DNA of 64,000 nucleotides from JAWPMV01 sp038527215 (GTDB lineage Bacteria; Bacteroidota; Bacteroidia; J057), in contig JBCBGC010000021.1 of NCBI GenBank assembly GCA_038527215.1, positions 1 to 64,000 on the forward strand. The letters run 5' to 3'. Positions 17,919 to 26,975 of this stretch are shown here, piece after piece. The translations under genes and the position numbers were made by a program. Within the stretch, counting starts at the first letter, position 1; every line of letters begins with the position of its first letter. The notes beneath the pieces are model-generated. The model saw only the letters and a program-made list of their open reading frames with translations. It had not been told where the DNA came from and searched no databases.

Positions 17919-20900
17919 TTAATAGGTAATGGAGAGGTTGAATAATAAGGAGCGGGTAGTCGGATTGGTGAAATAATCTATGCCAAAGCCGTTACCGACG
18001 CCAAACTGATTGATCTCGGGGTCCACCCCTCTGAGCTTGGTCCAGAGGAAGATATTTCTCCCGGTGACCCCAAATCGAATACTACTTAAGCGGGTTTTTT
18101 GTCTGAGGCCATTCCCGGAAAAAGTATAAGACAAGGAAGCCTCACGTAAGCGGGTCCAGGTAGCATCACTGATGGAAAACTCATTGATCACGGAACTTAG
18201 AAAGCCCCCGCCAATGGTGGTGTACCAGGCTTCGTCCAACAAGACCGTACCTCCCCCAAAATCAGCCAGATTTCCCCGGACGGTTTCTCCAATGTAAAAG
18301 ATGTCGCCATTGATATTTTGGACATTCTGGCTTAAGGTAACTTCCTTGCCCACGTCCTCATGTGTTCCAAAACGGTAGAGGACAAAGCGGGTCCTTTCGG
18401 CAAAATCGCCTCCCTGAGAATGATCAAAGAGCACATTGAGGGTCAGGCCTTTCCAGGCCGCTTCCAGCCCTGCCCCAGCCCGCCAGTCTGGATTCGGATC
18501 GCCAATCACGCCTTGCTGGCTATTGAGTTGGGGGAAGCCTCGCTCATCCAGGAGCAAATTACCTGCTTCATCCCGCTGCGCCCTGGTTCCCCACAGGACG
18601 CCCAGGGCCTGGCCTTCCACCGCACGAGAGCTGATCGCGCCTCCGGTCAAGGCGATAGAACTGGCCCCGAAGAGGTTGCTTACCCGGTTTTTATTGCGGC
18701 TGAAGTTTCCATACATGCTGAGTCGCCAGTCGTTTTTGTCTAGCAAGGCATACCGTATGTCTGCCTCAAAGCCTTTGTTTTCCATGGTACCGATGTTTTT
18801 GTACTCACTGAGAAAACCCGAAGAAGGGGCCGCATTGATTTCATAGAGTAAATCCCTGATCTCATTCTGGTAGTAAGTCGCGGATAGGCTTAAGCGATCC
18901 TGAAAAAAGCGTAGGTCCATGCCTACTTCCCATTCGGTCTTTACTTCCGGACGGAGATTGGCATTGCCTTTATCATCATCTACTCGAAATCCTCCGCCAA
19001 AGAGGGAGACATCCAGGGGATCGCTGAAGGTACTGTAGGAAAAACCACCTTCGGCCAGGGTTTGGGAGCGGTGCGCGGCAGCATCTACGCCGACCTGTCC
19101 CCAGGAAGCCCGCAGTTTGCCGAAGGATAAGGGAGCAAAAGCCAGGTTGTCGGAAAACTGCCAAGCGGCATCAACGGCGGGATAGTAAAAACTTCCGTTC
19201 AAGGTGGATGAAGCTTCCAAGGTATTGCTGAAGTTCACGTAGAGTTGCTCCTTCCAGTCAAAGGATAAAATGCTGTATCCCCGGTTAGAGCGGCGGAAAA
19301 GTCTCCTGGTTCGAAAAGAGGTGTTCTCGTTGGCGGTGTTGAGCTGCGAGGTTGCCAAATCCACGTCTGCCTGAAATCCGATCAATGAGGTCGAATTGTA
19401 AAAGCGCTTGATTTGATTGATGTTCCAGCCCGCGGTCAGGGTGAGGCCCAGCGAAGGTGCCAGGGAAAAATTGGCCCGGGCAATGGCATCCCCGTTCATT
19501 TCGGTGCGGTTGATGTTGTCTTCATCGAAGCGCCCGGTACTGTAATCTGCATTAGCCGTCCCAATGGGGAAAAAGTATTCGCGCAGATCACCGTAGCTAT
19601 CTACCCCGCCCCGCAAGGTAAAAATCAACCACTTGCTCGCGGTGATATTGATTTCGGAAGAGGCGATAAAGCGATTCAACTCGGAGAGTACCCGCTGCTC
19701 ATTGACCGTCCACAAAGGATTGTTGTAGGCTGGGCTGCTACTGGCCCCCAGGTAGTTCCGGTAGGCCCGATGCCGATTGCTGTAGGCCAGACCAGCCGCA
19801 TCCACATAAGTGCCTTTGTAAAAGCGGTTGTAGAAGTCCGGTGGAGTCCGGAGTAAGCCAATGTACAGCCCGGCAACATTGGAGCTTTGGTTGATTTTGT
19901 TGGCCTGGCTGTGAACATAGTTGGCTTTGGTTTTGATCTTCAGCCAATCTACGACTTGGGAAGTATGGGAAAAGGTGAGGTTGGTTTTGTCAAAAAAACT
20001 TTCCTCAATGATGCCCTCATGATCTAAGCGGCCCACACTGAAGAAGAATTGCGAGACATCGTTGCCTCCACTGATCTGCACATTGTTTTGGACAAAATAA
20101 CCCGTGCGGAAAATCGCGTTAAAGTTTCGATCGGTGAACACATCCTGAGCCCTTTTTTCCAGCACAGGATATAACACCGTCCCGTCTTCGCTTTCAAAAC
20201 GGGCTCCCTGGTCAGAAACTAAATCTCCTTTTCCACTGCGAGCAGCAATTTTATCCCCCCAACTGTTAGCTGAGGTATTGGAAAACCGTCCGCCATCCCC
20301 TTGGCCAAAGGTGGTTTGTAAGGGATGTTGGGTGAGGATTTGGTCAAAAGAAAGGGAAGAATTCAGGCAGATTTCCAGTTTGCCGGCTTGCCCTTTTTTA
20401 GTGGTAATGACCACCACGCCATTAGCAGCGCGGGAACCCCACAACGAAGCCGCAGAAGCGCCTTTCAGTATCTGAATAGAAGCGATGTCATTGGGATTGA
20501 GGTCATTCAGTCGGCTGGACTGGGCCACCCGCCGGTTGCTGTTGAAGTCTCCCCCTCCGTAGGTGGTGGAGTTGTCAATGGGTACCCCATCCAGGATGAT
20601 CAGGGGACTACTAGAGCCAGTAATGGTATTGGCTCCCCGGATTTGAATGGTGGTACCAGCTCCAGGCTCCCCATTGGAACGGGCAATTTTCAGGTTACTG
20701 GCCTTGCCAGCCAAGCCATTGAGCAGCAGGGTTTCACCCGAGCGGACTACGTCAGCCGTCTGCACTTTGGATACGGTCGCGCCCATATTGTCTCCTTTCT
20801 GCTCCAGGCCAATGGCACTGATCACCACTTCATCCAGCTGCCGGATGGATGGTTTGAGCTGAATATTGAGGCGGGTTCGTCCGTTTAGCTCTTCGTAGGC

Positions 20901-21146
20901 GGGCGCATACCCAAGGAAGTCTACTTGCAAAACGGCATTTTGGGGTGCTGGAATCTCCAGGCTAAAGTTTCCCCCTTCACCGGAAAACGTCCCAAGGGTG
21001 GTCCCTTGAACCCGAATACTCACCCCCACCATGGCAGCTCCATTTTCATCGGTCACCTTACCGGTAACTGTGGTCTGCCCCTGAAGTGCTGTAATGGTCA
21101 CAATCAGCAACAGTATCCCCAGGAAGAAATGTTTTGTCATCTCCAT
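17919..21146 (-). CDS. SusC/RagA-family TonB-linked outer-membrane protein
   Basis: A 1075-residue TonB-dependent transporter of the SusC type. Signal peptide (about 1-23), a carboxypeptidase-regulatory-like beta-sandwich (about 25-95, TVTGKVTDENGAAMVGVSI), a plug domain (about 105-230, with LIILDGVPIDNS and the conserved ILKGASAASLWGSRAANGVV), and a 22-strand barrel ending in aromatic-rich NLSITY. The plug begins VVISAIGLEQKG instead of the common VVIVGYGTQ. The gene is followed by its SusD partner and preceded by a T9SS surface protein (55-base gap). The pair imports an unidentified ligand across the outer membrane. Confidence 0.95.
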   Translation of the reverse strand: MEMTKHFFLGILLLIVTITALQGQTTVTGKVTDENGAAMVGVSIRVQGTTLGTFSGEGGNFSLEIPAPQNAVLQVDFLGYAPAYEELNGRTRLNIQLKPSIRQLDEVVISAIGLEQKGDNMGATVSKVQTADVVRSGETLLLNGLAGKASNLKIARSNGEPGAGTTIQIRGANTITGSSSPLIILDGVPIDNSTTYGGGDFNSNRRVAQSSRLNDLNPNDIASIQILKGASAASLWGSRAANGVVVITTKKGQAGKLEICLNSSLSFDQILTQHPLQTTFGQGDGGRFSNTSANSWGDKIAARSGKGDLVSDQGARFESEDGTVLYPVLEKRAQDVFTDRNFNAIFRTGYFVQNNVQISGGNDVSQFFFSVGRLDHEGIIEESFFDKTNLTFSHTSQVVDWLKIKTKANYVHSQANKINQSSNVAGLYIGLLRTPPDFYNRFYKGTYVDAAGLAYSNRHRAYRNYLGASSSPAYNNPLWTVNEQRVLSELNRFIASSEINITASKWLIFTLRGGVDSYGDLREYFFPIGTANADYSTGRFDEDNINRTEMNGDAIARANFSLAPSLGLTLTAGWNINQIKRFYNSTSLIGFQADVDLATSQLNTANENTSFRTRRLFRRSNRGYSILSFDWKEQLYVNFSNTLEASSTLNGSFYYPAVDAAWQFSDNLAFAPLSFGKLRASWGQVGVDAAAHRSQTLAEGGFSYSTFSDPLDVSLFGGGFRVDDDKGNANLRPEVKTEWEVGMDLRFFQDRLSLSATYYQNEIRDLLYEINAAPSSGFLSEYKNIGTMENKGFEADIRYALLDKNDWRLSMYGNFSRNKNRVSNLFGASSIALTGGAISSRAVEGQALGVLWGTRAQRDEAGNLLLDERGFPQLNSQQGVIGDPNPDWRAGAGLEAAWKGLTLNVLFDHSQGGDFAERTRFVLYRFGTHEDVGKEVTLSQNVQNINGDIFYIGETVRGNLADFGGGTVLLDEAWYTTIGGGFLSSVINEFSISDATWTRLREASLSYTFSGNGLRQKTRLSSIRFGVTGRNIFLWTKLRGVDPEINQFGVGNGFGIDYFTNPTTRSLLFNLSITY

Positions 21147-21201
21147 TACGATTAAAGGGGGAACAGTGCTGAGGGCACTGTTCCCTGATAAGTATGTGGT
21201 C

Positions 21202-24200
21202 TTATTTTTCCAGGATCACTTTTTTCGTCCAAACTTTCCCTTCCGTATAGAAACTCAGGAGGTATACGCCTGCGGGAAGTTGGGCCAGGTCTAATGACTG
21301 ATTGGGAGAGGGCTGGGTGAGCTGCATGAGCTGCTGTCCCATGAGGTTGCGGACCTCTATGCGATCCAAGCGGATATCCGTTTCTACCTCCAACTGACCA
21401 GCCGTTGGATTCGGATAAATCCGGATAGATTGGCTTAGGTCAACGGGGTCTATGCCTACGGTCTCACAAGTGTTGACCGGATAGGGAACGGCTGCCTGAT
21501 CATTGGTGGTTCCACCCACCAGGGCATTGAGCCCGCCAAAGTCCCAGTTTTCAATAACAAAAGTATTGCTGTCCGGTCCGGTGCCGGTTTTACGATGAAC
21601 CCAGCCCAGCGAGTATTCCCAGGCGGTGCCAGTTCCGTCGGTATCGATCTCACCAAATACGTCAATCACTACCCCACTTTCGAAGACTTCGAACGCATCA
21701 TCTCCATTGAAGTTATTGGCCGAGCCGTCATCCTGAAATTCAGCTGAGAAGCCGAAAAAGGCGCGGAATCCGGCCGTATCATTGGCAACATAGAAGCAGG
21801 TACCCGCTTCCATCGACACTGCAGGGAAGGTGTATTCTTGTCCATCGGAGCCGCCGCCATTATTGGCACATCCCAACCCGAAAAGACTGAGGTTAGGAAT
21901 GTCTGTTACGGCATACAATTCTACCGCTTTAGGTACTCCGGAATTCGGTCCGTGAACCAAGCCAATGATCTTGAGAGCCGAAGTGATGGGCGCGTCATTG
22001 TCAATGATGGTGATGCGCATGGTATCGTTAGCGATCTGTGCGCCGGTACTTGGATTGGAAAGGATCAGGGTAAAGCTTTCTTCCGCTTCCTGATCTCCGT
22101 CATCCACAATCCCGATCACTACCGATTGGGCGGTATCGGTGCCCGGAGGAAAGGTAATGGTCTGACTGGAAAAAGTGTAGTCTGTCGCATCAGCCGAACC
22201 TCCGGCTAGCACATCCAGGTTGACGGTAGTCGCCACGGTGTCATTGGGATTATCTATGTAGAAAAGCACGGTAATATCCCCATTTGCTTCCCCTACTATG
22301 GTTTCTGCATTCTGAATGGCCACGATCGCATCGTCTATGCAGTTGGCTCCTACGCCCGGATTACCGAAGACTTCCCGTCCGTCAAATATCTTCCCGGAAC
22401 TGGAAATGGCTCTTTGCCAGTTACTGCCCTCGTTATTATTGGAATCAGGGCTACAGAGAATCAGTGAAGGTCCGCGTCCATCTGGCGTGGTGGTCCATGG
22501 GGCTTCATCATCATACCTGACAGAATCTACCACTGCTCCAGCGGTATCCCTGAGGGTGATGGATTCCCCGCCATTATTGAGAGAACCAGAAGTCCAGTTG
22601 TAGGCCGTTACCCCCCAAAAGCTAGCCATGGTAGTCGAATCATCAGAAATCAGGATATAGGCACCAGGGGCCAGTTGCACATCGGGGAAAGTAAAGATGA
22701 TCGCATCAGCAATACTCATCCCGGTCAAATCCAGCGTATCGCTGGTGTTGTTATAAAACTCTACGTATTCCAGGTCTGTTCCCGGAGAGTTATACATGAT
22801 TTCTGTAATGACCAGTTCTTTGGGGCTTTCTGCGGGTGGAGCGGTGTTACAAGGCGTAGGCTGATAGGTATTCACCGGATATGGATCAGCTGCGGTGGCA
22901 TTGGTGGTGGTTCCGGAAAAAGTACCCAAAGTTCCAATGTTCCAATTGCTCAGGATAAAGGTGGCAGAATCAGGACCAGTAGCGCATTCTCTTTGAACCC
23001 AGGTATCTACGTACTCCCAGGGTTGACCTGTACCATCCACATTTATATCCCCAAAAACATCGATCACGGTACCGTTCTGGAAAAGTTCGAAGGCATCATC
23101 TCCGTTGAAGTTATGGGCATCCCCATTAGGATCAAGGAAATCTGCATCAAAGCCGAAGAAATCGCGGAAAGAAGCGGAATCCCGGGTTACGTAAATTCGA
23201 TCCCCAGCAGTCGCACTGGCTGCGGGGAAAGTCCACTCCTGCCCATCAGTTCCTCCGCCATTATTCGCTCCCCCTACCCCATAGATACTTAGGTCGGCGA
23301 TGTCGTTTAGCACATAGTATTCCGAAGATTTTACGTCTGCACTGGCATAGATCAAGCCTACCAGTACCAAATCAGGGGTTGAGCTCATGGGCATAAATAC
23401 CGGATAAGGCTCCGGCGCTGCATCATTGGTGAGAACGGCACTGCTGTAGTTGTTCAAGGCACTAAAGGTCCAGTTGGCCTGCACAAAGGTGGCCGTATCT
23501 GGGCCGGTTCCGTCGTTGCGGTGTGCCCAGGCATTGACATATTCCCAGGGCAAGCCGGTTCCATCAGCCAGGGTATCTCCGAAAATCTCAATCACGCTTC
23601 CATCCTTAAACACCTCGATGCCATCATCTCCATTAAAATTGTGGGCGTCACCGTTGGGGTCTAGGAAATCTGCATCAAAGCCGAAGAAATCGCGGAAAGC
23701 TGCCGAATCCCGTGCCACATAAATACGATCCCCTGCGCTCGCAGAGACCGCGGGAAAGGTCCATTCCTGCCCATCTGAACCGCCGCCATTATTGGTACAG
23801 CCAATGCCGTAGACACTGAGGTCAGGAATGTTGGCCAGGACCTCATACTCGGTGGCTTTGATGGTCGCGCTAGCATAGATTACCCCTTTGAGCACCATTT
23901 CAATGGTGGGAGTAGGCGTTCCACCAGCCGGGGTATAGGTAGCGGTAGGATAAGGCGTAGTGGCTCCAGCATTGGAAGTGGTCCCATCAAATACATTGAT
24001 CGGGCCAATCGACCAATTGGACTCGACGAAGGTAGAGTCATCTGGGCCGGTTCCGTCAACCCGCTTTACCCAGGCATCTGTGTACTCCCAGCTTAAGCCG
24101 GTTCCATCCTGGTTTATGTCTCCATAAACATCGATCACTACGCCATTTTGGAACACTTCAAAGCCATCGTCTCCATTAAAGTTACAAGCAGCGCCTCCAT

Positions 24201-24561
24201 CTTCATAGGTAGCAGAGAACCCCATAAAGGTGGTAAAAGCCGCAGTATCGTTGGCCACATAAATGGTGGTTCCCGCCGTTACAGCATCTGCAGGGAAGGT
24301 CCATTCTTCTCCGTCGGTCCCGCCGCCATTATTCGCGCTACCCAATCCATAGATACTCAGGTCCGGGATGTCGTTGACCACGTATAATTCGGCAAATTTA
24401 GGGGTACCGCTCAGGGGGCCATCTACCAGTCCTACCAGGATAAGGTCACCCGCCATTTGCGGATGAGGAGGGACAGGATGATCAGGAGGAGAGGCCAGGG
24501 AGAGTTGGATGCTTAGCAAGCATACCAGTCCCCATAAGTAGTAGTAATGTCCTTGTTTCAT
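21202..24561 (-). CDS. T9SS-secreted multidomain protein: four copies of an unnamed module, lamin-tail domain, Calx-beta domain
   Basis: An 1119-residue secreted protein with a signal peptide (about 1-23). Four copies of a module of about 150-170 residues occur (about 39-195, 218-380, 395-560, 853-1010). Each contains the signature IYG/LFGxGxxNNGGGxDGxExTFP, a segment like FNGDDxxExFxxGxxIDxFG, and a WxHRxxGTGPD end. Between copies three and four lie a lamin-tail domain (about 578-710, LVITEIMYNSPGTDLEYVEF) and a Calx-beta domain (about 735-850). The C terminus (about 1045-1119, IYPNPTAGQLEVE ... GVYLLSFYTEG) is a type A T9SS sorting signal, so the protein is exported and fixed to the surface. 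Modules two and three are close copies even at DNA level. It is upstream of SusC in the operon. Role unknown; binding or nuclease-like surface functions are possible. Confidence 0.85.
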   Translation of the reverse strand: MKQGHYYYLWGLVCLLSIQLSLASPPDHPVPPHPQMAGDLILVGLVDGPLSGTPKFAELYVVNDIPDLSIYGLGSANNGGGTDGEEWTFPADAVTAGTTIYVANDTAAFTTFMGFSATYEDGGAACNFNGDDGFEVFQNGVVIDVYGDINQDGTGLSWEYTDAWVKRVDGTGPDDSTFVESNWSIGPINVFDGTTSNAGATTPYPTATYTPAGGTPTPTIEMVLKGVIYASATIKATEYEVLANIPDLSVYGIGCTNNGGGSDGQEWTFPAVSASAGDRIYVARDSAAFRDFFGFDADFLDPNGDAHNFNGDDGIEVFKDGSVIEIFGDTLADGTGLPWEYVNAWAHRNDGTGPDTATFVQANWTFSALNNYSSAVLTNDAAPEPYPVFMPMSSTPDLVLVGLIYASADVKSSEYYVLNDIADLSIYGVGGANNGGGTDGQEWTFPAASATAGDRIYVTRDSASFRDFFGFDADFLDPNGDAHNFNGDDAFELFQNGTVIDVFGDINVDGTGQPWEYVDTWVQRECATGPDSATFILSNWNIGTLGTFSGTTTNATAADPYPVNTYQPTPCNTAPPAESPKELVITEIMYNSPGTDLEYVEFYNNTSDTLDLTGMSIADAIIFTFPDVQLAPGAYILISDDSTTMASFWGVTAYNWTSGSLNNGGESITLRDTAGAVVDSVRYDDEAPWTTTPDGRGPSLILCSPDSNNNEGSNWQRAISSSGKIFDGREVFGNPGVGANCIDDAIVAIQNAETIVGEANGDITVLFYIDNPNDTVATTVNLDVLAGGSADATDYTFSSQTITFPPGTDTAQSVVIGIVDDGDQEAEESFTLILSNPSTGAQIANDTMRITIIDNDAPITSALKIIGLVHGPNSGVPKAVELYAVTDIPNLSLFGLGCANNGGGSDGQEYTFPAVSMEAGTCFYVANDTAGFRAFFGFSAEFQDDGSANNFNGDDAFEVFESGVVIDVFGEIDTDGTGTAWEYSLGWVHRKTGTGPDSNTFVIENWDFGGLNALVGGTTNDQAAVPYPVNTCETVGIDPVDLSQSIRIYPNPTAGQLEVETDIRLDRIEVRNLMGQQLMQLTQPSPNQSLDLAQLPAGVYLLSFYTEGKVWTKKVILEK
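23135..23699. repeat. Identical 37-bp direct repeats within the T9SS protein gene
   Basis: The same 37 bases occur at 23135-23171 and 23663-23699, 528 bp apart (176 codons, in frame), with high similarity around them. This marks a recent in-frame duplication of modules two and three. Recombination between the copies would delete exactly one module without shifting the frame. Confidence 0.9.
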
Positions 24562-24596
24562 AACGTATGGTTAAGGTGAGTCGGTTCGATAAAGTC

Positions 24597-26096
24597 TTAG
24601 GGTTGGGCAGAAACCCACTCCTTGGGAAAAGCCGCTGGGTCAAATCCCCAAATCAACGGCAACACAAAGAATACAATCAGGCTGATCAACAGAATAGAAA
24701 TGAGGTTCATCCATATCCCTGCCCGGGCCATTTCAGATATTTTCAGGTAACCCGAGCCAAACACTACGGCATTAGGCGGAGTAGCAACCGGTAACATAAA
24801 GGCGCAGGAAGCGGCCGCGGTAGCCCCTACCATCAACAGGAAAGGATGCACATCCATGGTTAATGCCAAAGGGGCCAGGATCGGCAGGAGCATGGCGGTA
24901 GTAGCCAGATTGGAGGTGATCTCGGTCAGGAAGTTCACCGCAGCAACCAGAATAAACAGGATCAGAATGAGCGAAAGACCTGTCAAAAGGTTCATTTGGC
25001 CCCCTATCCATACCGCCAGTCCCGTACTTTGGAAACCCTCGGCCAGGGCCAGTCCACCACCAAAAAGCAATAAGATCCCCCAGGGTAATTTGACCGCTTC
25101 ATCCCAGGTAACCAGGGGCCGCTTCTGCCCACCCCCGGCAGGTAATACAAACAAAACCAGTCCAGCCATCACCGCAATAATGGTATCATCTATCCCTGGC
25201 ATAAACTTTTGCAAAACGAAGGAGCGACTGATCCAGGCCAAAGCGGTCAGGGCAAATACCCCTAAAACGATTTTTTCAGAAACCAGGATGGGTCCCAAAG
25301 CCTTGAGCTGTCGCTGGATTTCAGCCCTTCCCCCTGGAAATCCTTTTTGTTTAAAGGAAAAAGCCCGGTGAGTCAGGTAGTACCAGCATATCGCCAAAAG
25401 CACCAAAGAAAGGGGCAAGCCAAAGGTTAACCATTGCAAAAAGCTAATCTCTATCCCATAGAATTTCTCCACGTTGGAGAGCAGGACCAGGTTAGGGGGC
25501 GTACCAATTAGGGTAGCAATCCCGCCGATAGAAGCACTGTAAGCAATGGCCAACATGAGGGCTTTCCCAAAGATCCGGTTTTCGTCCTCGATGGTATTAG
25601 GATTGTCCTTTAGCTGCGCGACAATCGCCATGGCAATGGGCAGCATCATGACAGAGGTAGCCGTGTTGGAAATCCACATGGACAAAAAGGCGGTAGCCAC
25701 CATAAAGCCCAGGATAATGCTTTTCACATTGGTCCCGATTAAGTCAATAATGGTTAGGGCAATGCGTTTATGCAGGTTCCACCGTTCGATAGCAATGGCC
25801 AGTATAAAGCCTCCGATATAAAGGAAAATGTACTTGTGCCCAAAGGCTGCGGTAGTTTCTTTTAACCCCATGGCCCCCGTCAGCGGAAACAGAATGATCG
25901 GCAGCAAAGAAGTGGCGGCAATAGGAATGGCCTCCGTAATCCACCAGGCAGCAATCCACAAAGTACTTGCCAATACCGCCCTTCCTTCTAGACTTAAGTC
26001 ATCAGGGCGCACCAAAAGATAACTCAGGGCAAAAAGGATCGGCCCTAACCAGAGGCCAATCACTTGCATACGAGACTGAGCTGAGACTTCCTTCAT
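24597..26096 (-). CDS. DASS/SLC13-family sodium-coupled anion symporter
   Basis: A 499-residue inner-membrane transporter of the divalent anion:Na+ symporter family (dicarboxylate, citrate or sulfate). About eleven hydrophobic helices are seen. Both family SNT-type sites are present: SNTATSVMMLPIA in the first repeat and TSNLATTAMLLPI in the second, with the paired loops LIGTPPNLVLL and VATPPNAVVFGSG. The exact anion cannot be told from sequence. It starts 4 bases after the SGNH hydrolase gene and precedes the T9SS protein gene by 35 bases, so it looks like the inner-membrane uptake step of the same operon. Confidence 0.92.
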   Translation of the reverse strand: MKEVSAQSRMQVIGLWLGPILFALSYLLVRPDDLSLEGRAVLASTLWIAAWWITEAIPIAATSLLPIILFPLTGAMGLKETTAAFGHKYIFLYIGGFILAIAIERWNLHKRIALTIIDLIGTNVKSIILGFMVATAFLSMWISNTATSVMMLPIAMAIVAQLKDNPNTIEDENRIFGKALMLAIAYSASIGGIATLIGTPPNLVLLSNVEKFYGIEISFLQWLTFGLPLSLVLLAICWYYLTHRAFSFKQKGFPGGRAEIQRQLKALGPILVSEKIVLGVFALTALAWISRSFVLQKFMPGIDDTIIAVMAGLVLFVLPAGGGQKRPLVTWDEAVKLPWGILLLFGGGLALAEGFQSTGLAVWIGGQMNLLTGLSLILILFILVAAVNFLTEITSNLATTAMLLPILAPLALTMDVHPFLLMVGATAAASCAFMLPVATPPNAVVFGSGYLKISEMARAGIWMNLISILLISLIVFFVLPLIWGFDPAAFPKEWVSAQP

Positions 26097-26100
26097 CAGG

Positions 26101-26871
26101 CTATTTTTGGATTAGGGCTTCACACACCTCCCAGGCTACTTTTTGACAAAAGGCCGCTGTTTCCCGGGATTGAATATTGAGATAGAGCTTTTCTCCATCC
26201 TTGTCCTCGGTGATGAGGCGATGAGGTAAGCCTACCGGAGACTCTCCTGTCAGGATGCTGAAAAACACACAGGCTGTCAGATAGGTGCCCAGCGGAGAAG
26301 GATGGCTACCGTCTTCGTCGTACAGGACTAAATCAGGCTTGGCAGCCAACGCCTTTTGCCAAACCTGACCGACAGGCGCTACCCTGGCCTGCAAGTCCCG
26401 GCCCAATTGCAGGTAGCCCTTAGAAATCGGCTCTTGCATCGCGGGATCCCAAGCCCGCGCCCAGGTCATATACATACAGACTTGTGCGCCGGCTTGCTGA
26501 ATCCGCTTTCCCCAACGTTGCCCGAAGAGCTGTAAGCTATCCGGAAAGTCGATGGCTCGCTTGCTATGATCCTGCAAAACGACCAGGTCAAAGTCTCCTT
26601 CATCTATCAGGCTTCCGGTCGCTAATCCTTTTTCTCCTCTCCAATGCTGTCCCAGATTCACCCCACCTGCGGTAGATTGGCGGACCACCCAGGACTTGCC
26701 CCGGCTTTCCAGCATAGCCGCTACATTCTGGGGCAAGTTCCAGAAATAGGTATAGCTGTTGCCAACAAAAAGGACTTTTTGTGGTGCGGCTTCCTGGGCT
26801 GATAATAGTTGGAAAGCGCCGATTAACCACAGATAGGGAAGAAAAATCCTCACCTTAAAGAAGCGATTCAT
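26101..26871 (-). CDS. SGNH/GDSL-type hydrolase, secreted
   Basis: A 256-residue enzyme with a signal peptide (cleavage about LLSAQ, residue 26). The SGNH nucleophile is in GNSYT (Ser39), the block III-like Asn/Gly region follows, and the C-terminal dyad is DGSHPS (Asp187, His190). These enzymes hydrolyse acyl or acetyl esters on sugars and other compounds. It is the first gene of the minus-strand operon and is divergent from the membrane-bound HTH regulator (104-base gap containing a candidate operator). With the downstream alpha/beta hydrolase it gives this operon two secreted esterase-type enzymes. Confidence 0.88.
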   Translation of the reverse strand: MNRFFKVRIFLPYLWLIGAFQLLSAQEAAPQKVLFVGNSYTYFWNLPQNVAAMLESRGKSWVVRQSTAGGVNLGQHWRGEKGLATGSLIDEGDFDLVVLQDHSKRAIDFPDSLQLFGQRWGKRIQQAGAQVCMYMTWARAWDPAMQEPISKGYLQLGRDLQARVAPVGQVWQKALAAKPDLVLYDEDGSHPSPLGTYLTACVFFSILTGESPVGLPHRLITEDKDGEKLYLNIQSRETAAFCQKVAWEVCEALIQK

Positions 26872-26890
26872 AAGTAGTCGTAGTTTCTAT

Positions 26891-26921
26891 TTGCTACTCA
26901 TAAATTCGCATTATAATTTTA
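26891..26921 (+). promoter_or_regulatory. Promoter of the HTH regulator with a candidate operator in its spacer
   Basis: TTG (26891-26893), a 20-base spacer, then TAATTTTA (26914-26921) fits the Bacteroidota pattern TTG-N17-23-TAnnTTTG except for the last base. CTACTCA (26894-26900), the reverse complement of the TGAGTAG heptamer repeated beyond the gene, lies directly after the TTG. Its position between the two promoter elements would suit repression (autoregulation). It also lies about 25 bases upstream of the divergent SGNH hydrolase start. Confidence 0.5.
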
Positions 26922-26975
26922 AAAAAATAGCTAATTTATACTGTTTTACACCTTTTTACACCGGTCCTCCCCTGG

